Both the position numbers and the translations under genes were made by a program. Shown here piece by piece: positions 33,234-47,945 of a DNA stretch of 64,000 nt (the first letter of the stretch is position 1; the number at the start of each line of letters is the position of its first letter). The DNA is taken from positions 35,137 through 99,136 of the forward strand of contig CACGJS010000001.1 in NCBI GenBank assembly GCA_902573385.1, given 5' to 3'. This stretch comes from an uncultured Pelagibacteraceae bacterium. Lineage in GTDB: Bacteria; Pseudomonadota; Alphaproteobacteria; Pelagibacterales; Pelagibacteraceae. Below the pieces are notes generated by a model. The model made no database searches. It was given only the letters and a program-made list of their open reading frames with translations, and was not told the origin of the DNA.

Positions 33234-35000
33234 ATGGGTAATTTATATTCAGGAGCAGAAATTGTTTTTAAGTGTTTGGAGGATCAAAAAGTTGATTATA
33301 TTTTTGGTTACCCAGGAGGAGCTGTACTTCCAATATATGATGAATTAAAAAATCATCCATCAATTAAACATATTTTGGTTAGACACGAACAAGGAGCAGG
33401 TCATGCCGCAGAAGGTTATGCAAGGTCAAGTGGAAAACCAGGAGTTGTACTGGTTACTTCAGGTCCAGGTGCAACAAATGTTGTAACAGCATTAACCGAT
33501 GCTTATATGGATTCAGTTCCATTAGTTTGTATTTCAGGTCAAGTACCAACACATTTAATTGGAACAGATGCCTTTCAAGAGTGTGATACAACAGGAATTA
33601 CTAGACCTTGCACAAAACATAACTGGTTAGTTAAAGATATAAATGATCTTCCAAGAATAATGCATGAAGCATTTGATGTTGCAACGACAGGTAGACCAGG
33701 ACCAGTATTGGTCGACATCCCGAAAGATATTCAGTTTGCAAAAACAAGGTATCTGAAACCTAAAAAAGAGAAAAAAATTAATGGAAAAGTTATTAATAGA
33801 TTTAATCAAAAAGATATAGATCATTTAATAAATTTAATGAGCAAATCATTAAAACCAGTTTTTTATACTGGGGGCGGAGTAATTAATTCAGGACCAAAAG
33901 CAAGTGAACTGTTAAGAGAGCTAGTTTCTTTAACTGGATTTCCAATTACATCAACATTGCAAGGATTAGGAGCATATCCAGGAGATGATAGTCTGTTTTT
34001 AGGCATGCTGGGCATGCATGGAACCTATGAGGCAAATAATGCAATGCATGATTGTGATTTATTAATTAACATTGGTGCCAGATTTGATGATCGTATCACA
34101 GGAAAGATAGACGAATTTTCTCCAAAATCAAAAAAAGTTCATATTGATATTGATCCATCCTCAATTAATAAAATTATAAAAGTAGATTTATCTATTGTAG
34201 GAGATGTTAGTGATGTAATTAGATCTACAATCAAAACTTTAAAAAAGAAAAATTTAAAATTAGATAAATCAAACAAGCAAAAAATTTCAAAATGGTGGCA
34301 ATTAATTCAAAAATGGAGAACAAAAAACTCTTTAAATTTTATTAACAGTGATGAAATTATTAAGCCTCAGCATGCAGTAAAAAGACTCTATGAATTAACT
34401 AAAGATAAAGACACATTTATAACAACTGAAGTTGGACAACACCAGATGTGGGCTGCTCAACATTATAAATTTAATAAGCCAAATAGATGGATGACATCTG
34501 GAGGACTTGGAACTATGGGATATGGTTTGCCTGCAGCAGTTGGAGTGCAAGTTGCAAATCCTAAAAAATTAGTAATTGACATTGCAGGAGAAGCTTCAAT
34601 TTTAATGACTATGCAAGAGATTTCGACAGCTGTTCAATACAATTTACCAGTTAAAATTTTTATTTTAAACAATCAATATATGGGAATGGTTAGACAGTGG
34701 CAGGAATTACTCCATGAAAAAAATTATTCAGAAAGTTATTCTGAAGCTTTACCTGATTTTGTAAAATTAGCTGAAGCTTATGGATGCATAGGAATTAGAG
34801 CTAAATCACCAGATGAACTTGATAAAAAAATTAAAGAAATGATCGATATAGATAAACCAGTGATTTTTGATTGTCTTGTTGATCAGGATGAAAATTGTTT
34901 TCCTATGATACCGTCAGGCAAGCCTCATAATCAAATGCTTTTAGGTCCTAAAGATCAAGAAGAAAATAAGATTAAAGGTAAAGGAAAGGTATTGGTTTGA
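33234..35000 (+). CDS. ilvB: Acetolactate synthase large subunit
   Basis: FGYPGGAVLPIYD, RHEQGAGHAAEGYARSSGKPGVV, TPP-binding region. Confidence 0.96.
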   Translation: MGNLYSGAEIVFKCLEDQKVDYIFGYPGGAVLPIYDELKNHPSIKHILVRHEQGAGHAAEGYARSSGKPGVVLVTSGPGATNVVTALTDAYMDSVPLVCISGQVPTHLIGTDAFQECDTTGITRPCTKHNWLVKDINDLPRIMHEAFDVATTGRPGPVLVDIPKDIQFAKTRYLKPKKEKKINGKVINRFNQKDIDHLINLMSKSLKPVFYTGGGVINSGPKASELLRELVSLTGFPITSTLQGLGAYPGDDSLFLGMLGMHGTYEANNAMHDCDLLINIGARFDDRITGKIDEFSPKSKKVHIDIDPSSINKIIKVDLSIVGDVSDVIRSTIKTLKKKNLKLDKSNKQKISKWWQLIQKWRTKNSLNFINSDEIIKPQHAVKRLYELTKDKDTFITTEVGQHQMWAAQHYKFNKPNRWMTSGGLGTMGYGLPAAVGVQVANPKKLVIDIAGEASILMTMQEISTAVQYNLPVKIFILNNQYMGMVRQWQELLHEKNYSESYSEALPDFVKLAEAYGCIGIRAKSPDELDKKIKEMIDIDKPVIFDCLVDQDENCFPMIPSGKPHNQMLLGPKDQEENKIKGKGKVLV

Positions 35001-35001
35001 T

Positions 35002-35550
35002 ATGGTAAAATCTAGATCAGCATATAGTACACCTAGCAAACTTGGGAAATTAGATACTCATATTTTTGTTGTTTGGGTAGATAATGAAGCCGGTGTACTT
35101 GCTAGAATTGTTGGCCTCTTTTCTGGACGAGGATACAATATAGAATCTTTAGCAGTAGCCGAAGTTGATCATAAAAAAAATCTTTCAAGGGTAACAATTG
35201 TGACAACAGGAACACCCCAAGTAATTGAACAAATAACATTGCAATTAAAGAAATTAGTTCCAGTTCACAAAGTAGCTAACTTTAAAAGAGAAGATAAAAA
35301 AGTAATATTTAAAGAAATGTCATTATTAAAAATTGTTGGAAATTCAGTTAAAATTAATAAAGCTTTAAATGTTTGTAAAAAATTTAACCCAGTTATATTA
35401 GATCAAACTAAGAAATCTGTTGTAATTCAGGTTACTGCATTAAGAAGAGAAATAGATAAGATGATAAAAAATTTAAAACCACTTGGTCTTGTAAGCGCTT
35501 CAAGAACTGGAGCGGTTGCAATGACAAGAGGCGCAGAAATATTTAACTAA
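35002..35550 (+). CDS. ilvN: Acetolactate synthase small subunit
   Basis: VDNEAGVLARIVGLFSGRGYNIESLAV ACT domain. Confidence 0.95.
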   Translation: MVKSRSAYSTPSKLGKLDTHIFVVWVDNEAGVLARIVGLFSGRGYNIESLAVAEVDHKKNLSRVTIVTTGTPQVIEQITLQLKKLVPVHKVANFKREDKKVIFKEMSLLKIVGNSVKINKALNVCKKFNPVILDQTKKSVVIQVTALRREIDKMIKNLKPLGLVSASRTGAVAMTRGAEIFN

Positions 35551-35557
35551 ATATTAA

Positions 35558-36592
<1,035 letters not shown>

Positions 36593-36682
36593 CACTTATT
36601 TAAAGGGTTTCTACTTATACACGAATTTGTAAAGTTAAATTAATTAACCTATACTTTTCATTATAATAATTAGGAGGGGAAA

Positions 36683-38242
36683 ATGAAGTTTACGAACTTA
36701 ATTAAGTTTTTATTGGCTACTTTGATTATTTTTGCATCGAATAATGCTATAGCAAAAACGATCAAATGGTCTATGCAAGGAGATAGTTTAACACTAGATC
36801 CGCACGCACAAAATGAGGGTCCTACAACTCAAGTATCAAGACAAATTTATGAAGCTCTTGTTACTAGAGGTTTAGATATGTCGATAGGACCTCAACTAGC
36901 AACAAAATGGAAAGCGGTAGATCCAAATACTTGGTATTTCTATTTAAGAGATGATGTTAAGTTTTCTAATGGACAAAAAATGACATCTGAAGATGTGGTT
37001 TTTAGTATACTAAGAGCAAAACAACCAACGTCTGATTTTAAAGAATACATAAGTACTATTTCATCAGTTAAAGCAATTGATGATTACACAGTTCAAATTA
37101 AAACAAGTAAACCAAATCCAATTCTTTTAAACCAGTTATCAAATATATTTGTTATGTCTAAACAATGGGCAACAGATAATTTTGCTATTGCGCCACAAAA
37201 TTGGGATGCAGGACAAGAAACATTTTCTGCAACAAATGCAATGGGAACCGGTCCTTTTAAAATCACTTTAAGAGAGCCTAATACAAAAACTGTTTTTAAA
37301 AAAAATGGTAAATGGTGGGGTAATGTTGAACATAATATAACTGAGATACAGTTACTTCCAATTAAAAATGCCGCAACAAGAGTAGCTGCTTTATTATCTG
37401 GTGAAATAGATATAGTCACAGACGCTCCAGTTCAAGACTTGGCTCGTATTAGTTCTTCGGGAGGTCATAAAGTAGAAAGCACTCCTCAGATGCGTACAAT
37501 CTTTCTTGGAATGGATCAAGCTGCTGATAAACTAAGAACAGGTAATACTGGAGACAATCCTTTTAAGAAAAAAGAGGTTAGACAAGCTCTTTATCAAGCA
37601 ATAGACATAGAAGCTATAAAGAAAAAAGTTATGAGAGGTTTAAGTGAACCAGCAGGGATTATAACTTTTCCTGGCGTTACAGGTTATACTAAGGCTCTTG
37701 ATAAAAGACTACCTTACGATGTTGACGCTGCAAAAAAACTGTTAGCGGATGCCGGATATCCAGATGGTTTTGATGTTGAACTAAGATGTCCAAATGACAG
37801 ATATGTAAATGATGAAGCAATTTGCACAGCTGTTGTAGGAATGTTAGGAAAAATAGGAGTTAATGTATCTTTATTTGCTCAAACTAAAAGTAAACACTTT
37901 AAAGAATTAAAAGATAACCAGGGTGATTTTTATATGCTTGGTTGGGGTGTTCCTACTTTAGATAGTCATTACGTATTCCATTATCTATATGAGTCAGGTG
38001 CAAGCTGGAATAAAGTTAATTTCAGTGATTCAGATGTAGATGCTGCAATTAGAGTAATGGAAGGAGAAGTTGACCTAGATAAAAGAAATGCTGCAATAGC
38101 AAAAGCTTGGAAAATTGTAAGAGATAATATTGCTTATCTTCCTTTACATCACCAAGTAATTTCTTGGGCATCAAAATCAAATGTTGATGTTCCTATAAGA
38201 CCGAATAACGAACCATTATTCCGTTTTTCTAGAGTAAACTAA
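36683..38242 (+). CDS. Peptide/nickel-type ABC transporter substrate-binding protein (SBP family 5)
   Basis: signal peptide, WSMQGDSLTLDPHAQNEGPT, followed by two permeases and ATPase; SD aggagggg. Confidence 0.92.
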   Translation: MKFTNLIKFLLATLIIFASNNAIAKTIKWSMQGDSLTLDPHAQNEGPTTQVSRQIYEALVTRGLDMSIGPQLATKWKAVDPNTWYFYLRDDVKFSNGQKMTSEDVVFSILRAKQPTSDFKEYISTISSVKAIDDYTVQIKTSKPNPILLNQLSNIFVMSKQWATDNFAIAPQNWDAGQETFSATNAMGTGPFKITLREPNTKTVFKKNGKWWGNVEHNITEIQLLPIKNAATRVAALLSGEIDIVTDAPVQDLARISSSGGHKVESTPQMRTIFLGMDQAADKLRTGNTGDNPFKKKEVRQALYQAIDIEAIKKKVMRGLSEPAGIITFPGVTGYTKALDKRLPYDVDAAKKLLADAGYPDGFDVELRCPNDRYVNDEAICTAVVGMLGKIGVNVSLFAQTKSKHFKELKDNQGDFYMLGWGVPTLDSHYVFHYLYESGASWNKVNFSDSDVDAAIRVMEGEVDLDKRNAAIAKAWKIVRDNIAYLPLHHQVISWASKSNVDVPIRPNNEPLFRFSRVN

Positions 38243-38297
38243 ATTAATTTTTTACAAGCCCTTTTAAAAAAGGGCTTGTAAGCTAAGTTTTCATAAA

Positions 38298-39281
38298 TTG
38301 ATAAAATATTTTTTTAAGCGTTTATTTCAGTCAGCAATGGTTATGCTGGTTGTTGCATTTGTTTCTTTTTCTCTATTTAATTTTGTTGGTGATCCAATTA
38401 ATAATATGGTTGGTGAAGAAACTTCAGATGAAGAAAGAGCTGAGCTTAGAGATACTTTAGGATTAACAGACCCAATACATATTCAATTTTCTAGATTTGT
38501 AGTAAATGCTTCTAAAGGTAATTTTGGTATTTCTTATCAATTAAAAAGACCAGTTTCTGAATTAATCTCTGAAAGACTACCAGCAACGATCGAACTTGTT
38601 TTAATTTCAGCATTAATTGCACTTGTATCTGGAACTTTATTGGGAGTTTATACTGGGATAAATCGAAAAGGCTTTTTGAGTGATATAATATTAGCTATTT
38701 CTTTGCTGGGTGTTTCACTCCCTACATTTGTAATCGGGATATTATTTATTTATCTTTTTGCTGTAATTTTAGGGATACTACCTTCATTTGGTAGAGGAGA
38801 GGTTGTTAGTTTAGGCTATTGGACTACTGGTTTTTTAACTATATCTGGCTTAAAGGCTATAATTCTTCCATCTGTAACTCTAAGTCTTTTTCAAATGACT
38901 TATATCATTAGGTTAGTTCGCGCAGAAATGATGGAAATTTTGCAAACAGATTATATTAAATTTGCAAGAGCAAGAGGTATAAAAGAAAAAAGCATTCATT
39001 ACAAACATGCATTAAAAAATGGATTAATACCTGTAATTACAATTGCAGGAATAAACATAGGTACTTTAGTTGCATTTTCAATAATTACAGAAACTGTTTT
39101 TCAATGGCCAGGTATGGGATTCTTATTCATACAGGCTGTCCAATTCGTTGATATACCAATTATGTCAGCATACTTAGTTTTTATAGCATTTGTATTTGTA
39201 ATGATAAATTTCATCGTAGATATTTTATATTACTTCATTGATCCGAGAATTAGAGTTAAAGCGGAGGTAGTAAGTGGATAG
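38298..39281 (+). CDS. Dipeptide/oligopeptide ABC transporter permease (DppB/OppB-like)
   Basis: 6-TM BPD_transp_1; DYIKFARARGIKEKSIHYKHALKNGLIP; TTG start. Confidence 0.93.
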   Translation: MIKYFFKRLFQSAMVMLVVAFVSFSLFNFVGDPINNMVGEETSDEERAELRDTLGLTDPIHIQFSRFVVNASKGNFGISYQLKRPVSELISERLPATIELVLISALIALVSGTLLGVYTGINRKGFLSDIILAISLLGVSLPTFVIGILFIYLFAVILGILPSFGRGEVVSLGYWTTGFLTISGLKAIILPSVTLSLFQMTYIIRLVRAEMMEILQTDYIKFARARGIKEKSIHYKHALKNGLIPVITIAGINIGTLVAFSIITETVFQWPGMGFLFIQAVQFVDIPIMSAYLVFIAFVFVMINFIVDILYYFIDPRIRVKAEVVSG

Positions 39282-40200
39282 TAAAAATTTAACATTATTT
39301 AATAGAATAAAAGATAGTGATATTTACTTTAGTTTTATAAAGTCACCAACAGCTGTATTTTCTACTATTATATTGATTATAATTTTCTTTTGTTCTTTTT
39401 TTGTTGAATTAGTAACACCATATAATCCATTTGACCCATCATCTTTATCTTTAATGGATGCTTTTACACCACCTTCATGGACAAAAGATGGTCTTGCTAA
39501 ATTTATTTTAGGAACTGATGGTCAAGGTAGAGATATGTTATCCACAATTCTTTATGGATCACGAATTTCTTTAATCGTAGGTTTTTCAGCAGTTATATTT
39601 GCTTTAATATTAGGAGTAGGATTAGGATTAAGTGCTGGATATTTTGGTGGTAAATATGAAATGATTGTTATGAGATTAACAGATGTACAATTAACTGTAC
39701 CAAGTATCTTAATGGCTCTTTTAGTAGATGGAATTGCACGTGGAATTATTTCAAGAGAAATGCATGACGAAATGGCAATATATGTTTTGATTTTTGCAAT
39801 CGGTATTTCTGAGTGGCCGCAGTTTGCAAGAGTTTCAAGAGCTGCAACATTAGTTGAAAAAAATAAAGATTATGTTTCTGCGTCTACAATTATTGGTGTT
39901 TCAAATATAATTATTATGATTAAACACATATTACCAAATATTATGAGACCAGTTCTAGTAATTGGGACAATAGGACTTGCACTTGCAATAATAGCTGAAG
40001 CTACACTTAGCTTTTTAGGAGTAGGTGTTCCTCCAACAACACCTTCGCTAGGTACATTGATTAGACTAGGTAATGATTTTTTATTTTCTGGGGAATGGTG
40101 GATTACTTTTTTTCCAGCTATATTTTTAGTTTTATTAGCTTTTTCAATTAATTTACTAGGAGATTGGATGAGAGATACTCTTAATCCAAAATTAAATTAA
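39274..40200 (+). CDS. Dipeptide/oligopeptide ABC transporter permease (DppC/OppC-like)
   Basis: LGTDGQGRDMLSTILYGSRISLIVG and EATLSFLGVGVPPTTPSLG motifs. Confidence 0.94.
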   Translation: MDSKNLTLFNRIKDSDIYFSFIKSPTAVFSTIILIIIFFCSFFVELVTPYNPFDPSSLSLMDAFTPPSWTKDGLAKFILGTDGQGRDMLSTILYGSRISLIVGFSAVIFALILGVGLGLSAGYFGGKYEMIVMRLTDVQLTVPSILMALLVDGIARGIISREMHDEMAIYVLIFAIGISEWPQFARVSRAATLVEKNKDYVSASTIIGVSNIIIMIKHILPNIMRPVLVIGTIGLALAIIAEATLSFLGVGVPPTTPSLGTLIRLGNDFLFSGEWWITFFPAIFLVLLAFSINLLGDWMRDTLNPKLN

Positions 40201-41882
40201 TGACATTTTTAAAAATTAATAATTTGAGTGTTAATTATGAAATGCGCAGAGAAACAGTTTACGCTGCAAAAAAAATAAATATTAATGTCGAAAAAGGTGA
40301 AATACTTGGTTTAGTTGGAGAATCTGGATCTGGAAAAAGTACAGTTGGTAATGCTATAATTAATCTTATAGATGAACCAGGTAAAGTGTCTGGTGGATCA
40401 ATAATATTAGATGGAATAGATATTTATGAAAATCCTGAAAATATTCTTAAACTTAGAGGCAAAAAAATAGGTCTTATTTTTCAAGATCCACAAACATCTT
40501 TAAACCCTATACTTACAATTGGAGAACAATTAATTGAAACAATTCAAACTCATTTAAAGTTAAGCAAAGAAGAAGCAAAAGATAAATCAATTAAGTTATT
40601 AAAAGAGGTAGGAATAAAAGATGCTGAAATTAGATTTAATAATTATCCTCATCAATTTTCTGGAGGAATGAGACAAAGAGTTGTAATTTCATTGGCTCTT
40701 TGTTGCGAACCAGAACTTCTTATTGCTGATGAGCCAACTACTGCACTTGATGTTTCAATTCAATCGCAAATTTTAGATTTAATTAAAAGATTAACTGAGG
40801 AAAGAAATTTAGCTGTAATATTAATTACCCATGACATGGGGGTAATATCTGAGACAGCAAACAGAGTGGCAGTAATGAAAAATGGAGATTTAGTAGAGAT
40901 AGGTCCAACTAAAGAAATATTAACTAAACCTAAAGAGATTTATACCAAAGCACTTATAAGTTCAGTTCCACCTACAAATAAAAAAATATCTAGATTTAAA
41001 ATTATTGAGAAAGAAAATAAAAAACAGGGCGAAACTAATATTAAAATTTTGAATAGATGGACAAAAAAAGAAATTATTGATCAAGATTTAGTTAAAGTTA
41101 AAAATTTAAGTAAAACATTTGATGACAATTTTTTTACAGAAAGTTCTAAAAATTCTGTAATGGCAGTAGACGATGTGTCATTTAACATAAAAGAAGGGGA
41201 GTCCTTTGGGTTAGTTGGAGAAAGTGGTAGTGGTAAATCAACAATAGCAAAAATGATTGTTAATTTATATAGCCCAAGTGCTGGAGATATTGATTTTGAT
41301 AATGTCTGTATAACTAAAATCAAAAGAAATAAAGAAATGATGAAGTTTAGAAAACAAATTCAAATGATTTTTCAGGATCCTTATTCATCATTAAATGGGA
41401 GATTAAAAGTTAAAGATATAGTTTCAGAGCCAATTAAACTTCACAATCCTTCAATTAGTTCAAAAGATATAGATAGTTATATTTATGATTTATTAGAATC
41501 TGTTGAGTTAACTCAACAATCAGCTGAACGTTATCCCCATGAATTTTCTGGAGGACAAAGACAAAGAATATCAATCGCAAGAGCTCTTGCTACTCAACCG
41601 AGACTTCTTGTGTGCGATGAACCAACCTCAGCATTAGATGTTAGTATTCAAGCTCAAATTTTGAATCTATTAAAAGATTTACAAGAACAGCTTAACTTAA
41701 CAATATTATTTATAAGCCATGATCTGCCAGTGGTAAGACAAATGTGTGATCGCATAGGAGTTTTGAAAAATGGAAAGATATGCGAAATTTCAAAAACTGA
41801 GGAATTATTTGAAAGTCCAAAACATGAATACACCAAAGAACTTTTACATCTGATGCCTAAAATTGAGTCTATTTATAATTAA
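40200..41882 (+). CDS. Oligopeptide ABC transporter ATPase, fused two-domain (OppD-OppF type)
   Basis: two Walker A (GESGSGKST) and two FSGG.RQR signature motifs in one ORF. Confidence 0.95.
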   Translation: MTFLKINNLSVNYEMRRETVYAAKKININVEKGEILGLVGESGSGKSTVGNAIINLIDEPGKVSGGSIILDGIDIYENPENILKLRGKKIGLIFQDPQTSLNPILTIGEQLIETIQTHLKLSKEEAKDKSIKLLKEVGIKDAEIRFNNYPHQFSGGMRQRVVISLALCCEPELLIADEPTTALDVSIQSQILDLIKRLTEERNLAVILITHDMGVISETANRVAVMKNGDLVEIGPTKEILTKPKEIYTKALISSVPPTNKKISRFKIIEKENKKQGETNIKILNRWTKKEIIDQDLVKVKNLSKTFDDNFFTESSKNSVMAVDDVSFNIKEGESFGLVGESGSGKSTIAKMIVNLYSPSAGDIDFDNVCITKIKRNKEMMKFRKQIQMIFQDPYSSLNGRLKVKDIVSEPIKLHNPSISSKDIDSYIYDLLESVELTQQSAERYPHEFSGGQRQRISIARALATQPRLLVCDEPTSALDVSIQAQILNLLKDLQEQLNLTILFISHDLPVVRQMCDRIGVLKNGKICEISKTEELFESPKHEYTKELLHLMPKIESIYN

Positions 41883-41986
41883 TATATCTCGAAGACCTAA
41901 AACGATCGTATAATAATCAAAATTTAACAAAATATTTTGCATTCTCTCCTATAGATTGTATTATAGATTTTCAAAAATTTTTGATT

Positions 41987-44588
<2,602 letters not shown>

Positions 44589-44593
44589 AAATA

Positions 44594-45466
44594 ATGGAAA
44601 CAAGCAGAGACGATTTTGTAATTGCAATTCGTTCTGCATTTTTAAAAAAAAGTAACAAACAACGATTTTCTTTAATAGGGTTAATTTTTTTTTCAATATT
44701 TTTTTTAATACTTGGTAGATTTAATTTTCCTATAATTAATCATACAAAAATTTTTATTAAAGAAATAATTTATAGATCTTCATTTATTATTTCAGTACCA
44801 GAAAATTTTGTAAAAAATACTTATTCTAACATAGAAAGTCATTTTAATTTATATGATGAACATGAAAATAATAAAAAAGAGTTACAAGAATTTAAAGCAT
44901 TAAAATTAAAAAATGATTATATTTTATTAGAGAATATTAGGTTAAAAAAAATAATAGACTCTTATTTAGTTAGTTCTGAAGAGATAGTAGCAAAAGTTTT
45001 GATTGATAAGCAAAGTCCATTTTTAAGATCAGTTGTTTTAAGTAAAGGTAGTAGAAATAAAGTCAAATTAGGTATGGCAGTTTTAGATAATAATTATTTA
45101 GTAGGAAAGATAGTGGAAGTAAATTATTTAACGTCAAGAGCTTTATTGTTGTCAGATTTAAATAGCAAAATTCCAGTATCGATTGAACCTGGAAACATAC
45201 AATCTATATTGTCTGGTACAGGTAAAAATGAAGGCATTATTCAGTATTTAAAAGATGAAACAAACATAAGTAATGAAAGTATAATTTATACATCTGGTTC
45301 GGGAGGATTATTTAAAGAAGGAATTCCAATTGGAAAAATAGATAGTCAAAAAACAGAAATAAATTCTGAAGAAGAAAAAAAACAAAATAAAAAAGTTTTA
45401 TTTTTTTCTGATTTTTCACAATTGCAATTTGTCAAAATTGTAGAATTTAAGGAAAATAATAATTAA
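44594..45466 (+). CDS. mreC: Rod shape-determining protein MreC
   Basis: TM plus coiled coil plus beta domain (VVLSKGSRNKVKLGMAVLDNNYLVGKIVEV); follows mreB. Confidence 0.93.
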   Translation: METSRDDFVIAIRSAFLKKSNKQRFSLIGLIFFSIFFLILGRFNFPIINHTKIFIKEIIYRSSFIISVPENFVKNTYSNIESHFNLYDEHENNKKELQEFKALKLKNDYILLENIRLKKIIDSYLVSSEEIVAKVLIDKQSPFLRSVVLSKGSRNKVKLGMAVLDNNYLVGKIVEVNYLTSRALLLSDLNSKIPVSIEPGNIQSILSGTGKNEGIIQYLKDETNISNESIIYTSGSGGLFKEGIPIGKIDSQKTEINSEEEKKQNKKVLFFSDFSQLQFVKIVEFKENNN

Positions 45467-45985
45467 ATGGGTAAATTTAAAGATATAACATTTTTTAAAA
45501 GGATAATTGCCAATATTCCGATTCTATTACTTTTTATTTCGGTTTTAAATGAATTTGATTTTAATTATTTGGAGATAAAATTTTTTGCATTTAACTTTCC
45601 ATTTATTCTAATATTTTATTGGAGCTTAAAAAAAACTGAAGTTTTGGGTTATGGCTATATTTTTATTGCAGGTTTAATAAATGATGTTGTTATAGGTTTT
45701 CCAATTGGTATAAGCAGTTTTTGTTATTTACTTATATGTGGATTTGCAGCATATCTAAAAAATATTACCTTAAGACCTAGTTTACTAAAAGATTGGTTAT
45801 TTTTTTTATTTACAATCTTAGCAACAAATTCAATAATGTATTCACTATTAGTTTTATTTTTCGGGTTTGAAATTAATTATAATAAATTATTAATAAATTT
45901 ATCATTTACTTTTTTATTATATATTTTATTCGCCTATATTTTTGACATGTATCACAAGTTAGTTTTTGGAAGAACAAATGATTGA
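45467..45985 (+). CDS. mreD: Rod shape-determining protein MreD
   Basis: small polytopic protein between mreC and mrdA. Confidence 0.82.
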   Translation: MGKFKDITFFKRIIANIPILLLFISVLNEFDFNYLEIKFFAFNFPFILIFYWSLKKTEVLGYGYIFIAGLINDVVIGFPIGISSFCYLLICGFAAYLKNITLRPSLLKDWLFFLFTILATNSIMYSLLVLFFGFEINYNKLLINLSFTFLLYILFAYIFDMYHKLVFGRTND

Positions 45986-47945
45986 TAGTAGTGACTCTGG
46001 TATAAAAAAATTAAACACAATAAATAGAAGAATGTTTATTATTTCTGCGGCTAAAGCTTTAGTTTTTACAGGTATTATTGCGAGACTTTTTTCACTTCAA
46101 ATTAGTGATAATAAAAAATATTTGACTCTTTCTGATAAAAACCGATTAAGAGAGTGGAGATTGCCGCCAATAAGAGGAGAATTTTTAGATTATTTTGGTA
46201 ATACTATAGCAGGAAATTTAAAAGTTTATCAACTACACGTAATTCCAGAACAAGTTGAAGATTTTAAATCTTTAATGGTGAGACTTAAAGATATTTTAGA
46301 TTTAAGTAAAAATGAATTTACAAAAATAATTAAAAAAAAGAATAGTCAAAAAAATTGGGAAACTTTGATTGTTTCAGAAAATCTAAGTTGGGATCAATTT
46401 TCTAAAGTTAATTATTATTTACACGAATTAGTAGGTGCCAAACCTGTTTTATCAGTAGTCAGAAGCTATCCATTTAAGGATAATTATACGCATGTACTTG
46501 GATATGTTTCTCAGGCTAGTGAGCAAGATTTATTAAACAATAAGTTGATCAAAAAGAATCATGTTCCTGGATTAAGAGTTGGAAAAAATGGTTTAGAAAA
46601 AACCTACGAAAATCAATTAATCGGATCAAATGGTGTTCAAAGATATGAGGTAAATGCTTATGGAAAAAGAATTAATCAATTAGATCATGTTGAGGGAACA
46701 AAAGGTCAAAATATTACATTAACAATAGATACAGAAATCCAAAAACTATGCAATGAACTAATGCTTAATAAATCTGGATCAATAAGTGTAATGGATATTT
46801 TTAATGGAGAAATAATTGCGATGCACTCATCCCCATCATTTGATCCAAATTTATTTTTATATGGAATAAGTCATGAAAATTGGAAATCAATTAGAGAAAA
46901 TCCACTTAAACCATTAATTAACAAAACAATTTCAGGTTTATATTCTCCTGGTTCAACAATTAAACCAATAGTAGCTTTATCAGCTTTAGAAAATGATATT
47001 ATTAACCCGAACTTTAGAGTTAAATGTAGTGGAAAAATGGAAATGTATGGACAAACTTACCATTGTTGGAAGGAAAAGGGACACGGTGTAGTAAACTTAA
47101 GAAGTGCAATAAAACAGTCCTGCGATACATATTTTTATGAGGTAGCTAGAAAGTTAGGTGTAGATAGACTTAGTGATACAGCCTTAAAATTTGGACTAGG
47201 AGCTAAGGTTTTAGAAGGAATATATGAAAATGAAAAAAAGGGATTAGTTCCAAATACAAAATGGAAAAGAAATGCTCTTGGAAAAGGATGGGTTTTAGGC
47301 GAAACATTGATTACTGGAATCGGTCAAGGTTACATCCAAGCTACTCCAATTCAATTATGTTTAATGACAGCGCAAATTGCTAATGGAGGTCATAAAATTT
47401 ATCCAAAGATAATTTTAAATAAAGATGATGAGTCAATAGATGAAATAAAAAATAAGATGGAAAATAGTGAAATTCTAGATAAAAAAAATACAACTCAATC
47501 GTTATTAAAAGTAGGAGAAGAAATTTTTAATAATGATGATAAAAAATATTATAAGCTTTTTAAAAATCCTGAAAATATAAAACTGGTAATAGATGGAATG
47601 TTTGGTTCTACTAATGAAATTAGAGGAACTTCATATAGATCAAGGATAGATGATCCAAAGTATCAATTTGCAGGCAAAACTGGAACAGCTCAAGTAAAAA
47701 GAATTACAGAAGAACAAAGAGAGTTAGATTTAAAAACAGAACAAATACCCTATGAATCTAGAGATCATGCGCTTTATATAGCTTTTGGACCATATAAAAA
47801 ACCTCGCTATGCTCTTAGTATAATTATAGAACATGGTGGGTCAGGTGGTGTCGTTGCTGCACCTATGGCAAAAAAACTATTTAAAATGATTATTGATAGA
47901 CATGATTTAAGAGAACTAACTAAAAAAAACTTAATGTCAGCATAA
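45978..47945 (+). CDS. mrdA: Penicillin-binding protein 2
   Basis: SPGSTIKP (SxxK), SCDTYFYEVARKLG (SxN-like), GKTGTAQV (KTG). Confidence 0.95.
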   Translation: MIDSSDSGIKKLNTINRRMFIISAAKALVFTGIIARLFSLQISDNKKYLTLSDKNRLREWRLPPIRGEFLDYFGNTIAGNLKVYQLHVIPEQVEDFKSLMVRLKDILDLSKNEFTKIIKKKNSQKNWETLIVSENLSWDQFSKVNYYLHELVGAKPVLSVVRSYPFKDNYTHVLGYVSQASEQDLLNNKLIKKNHVPGLRVGKNGLEKTYENQLIGSNGVQRYEVNAYGKRINQLDHVEGTKGQNITLTIDTEIQKLCNELMLNKSGSISVMDIFNGEIIAMHSSPSFDPNLFLYGISHENWKSIRENPLKPLINKTISGLYSPGSTIKPIVALSALENDIINPNFRVKCSGKMEMYGQTYHCWKEKGHGVVNLRSAIKQSCDTYFYEVARKLGVDRLSDTALKFGLGAKVLEGIYENEKKGLVPNTKWKRNALGKGWVLGETLITGIGQGYIQATPIQLCLMTAQIANGGHKIYPKIILNKDDESIDEIKNKMENSEILDKKNTTQSLLKVGEEIFNNDDKKYYKLFKNPENIKLVIDGMFGSTNEIRGTSYRSRIDDPKYQFAGKTGTAQVKRITEEQRELDLKTEQIPYESRDHALYIAFGPYKKPRYALSIIIEHGGSGGVVAAPMAKKLFKMIIDRHDLRELTKKNLMSA

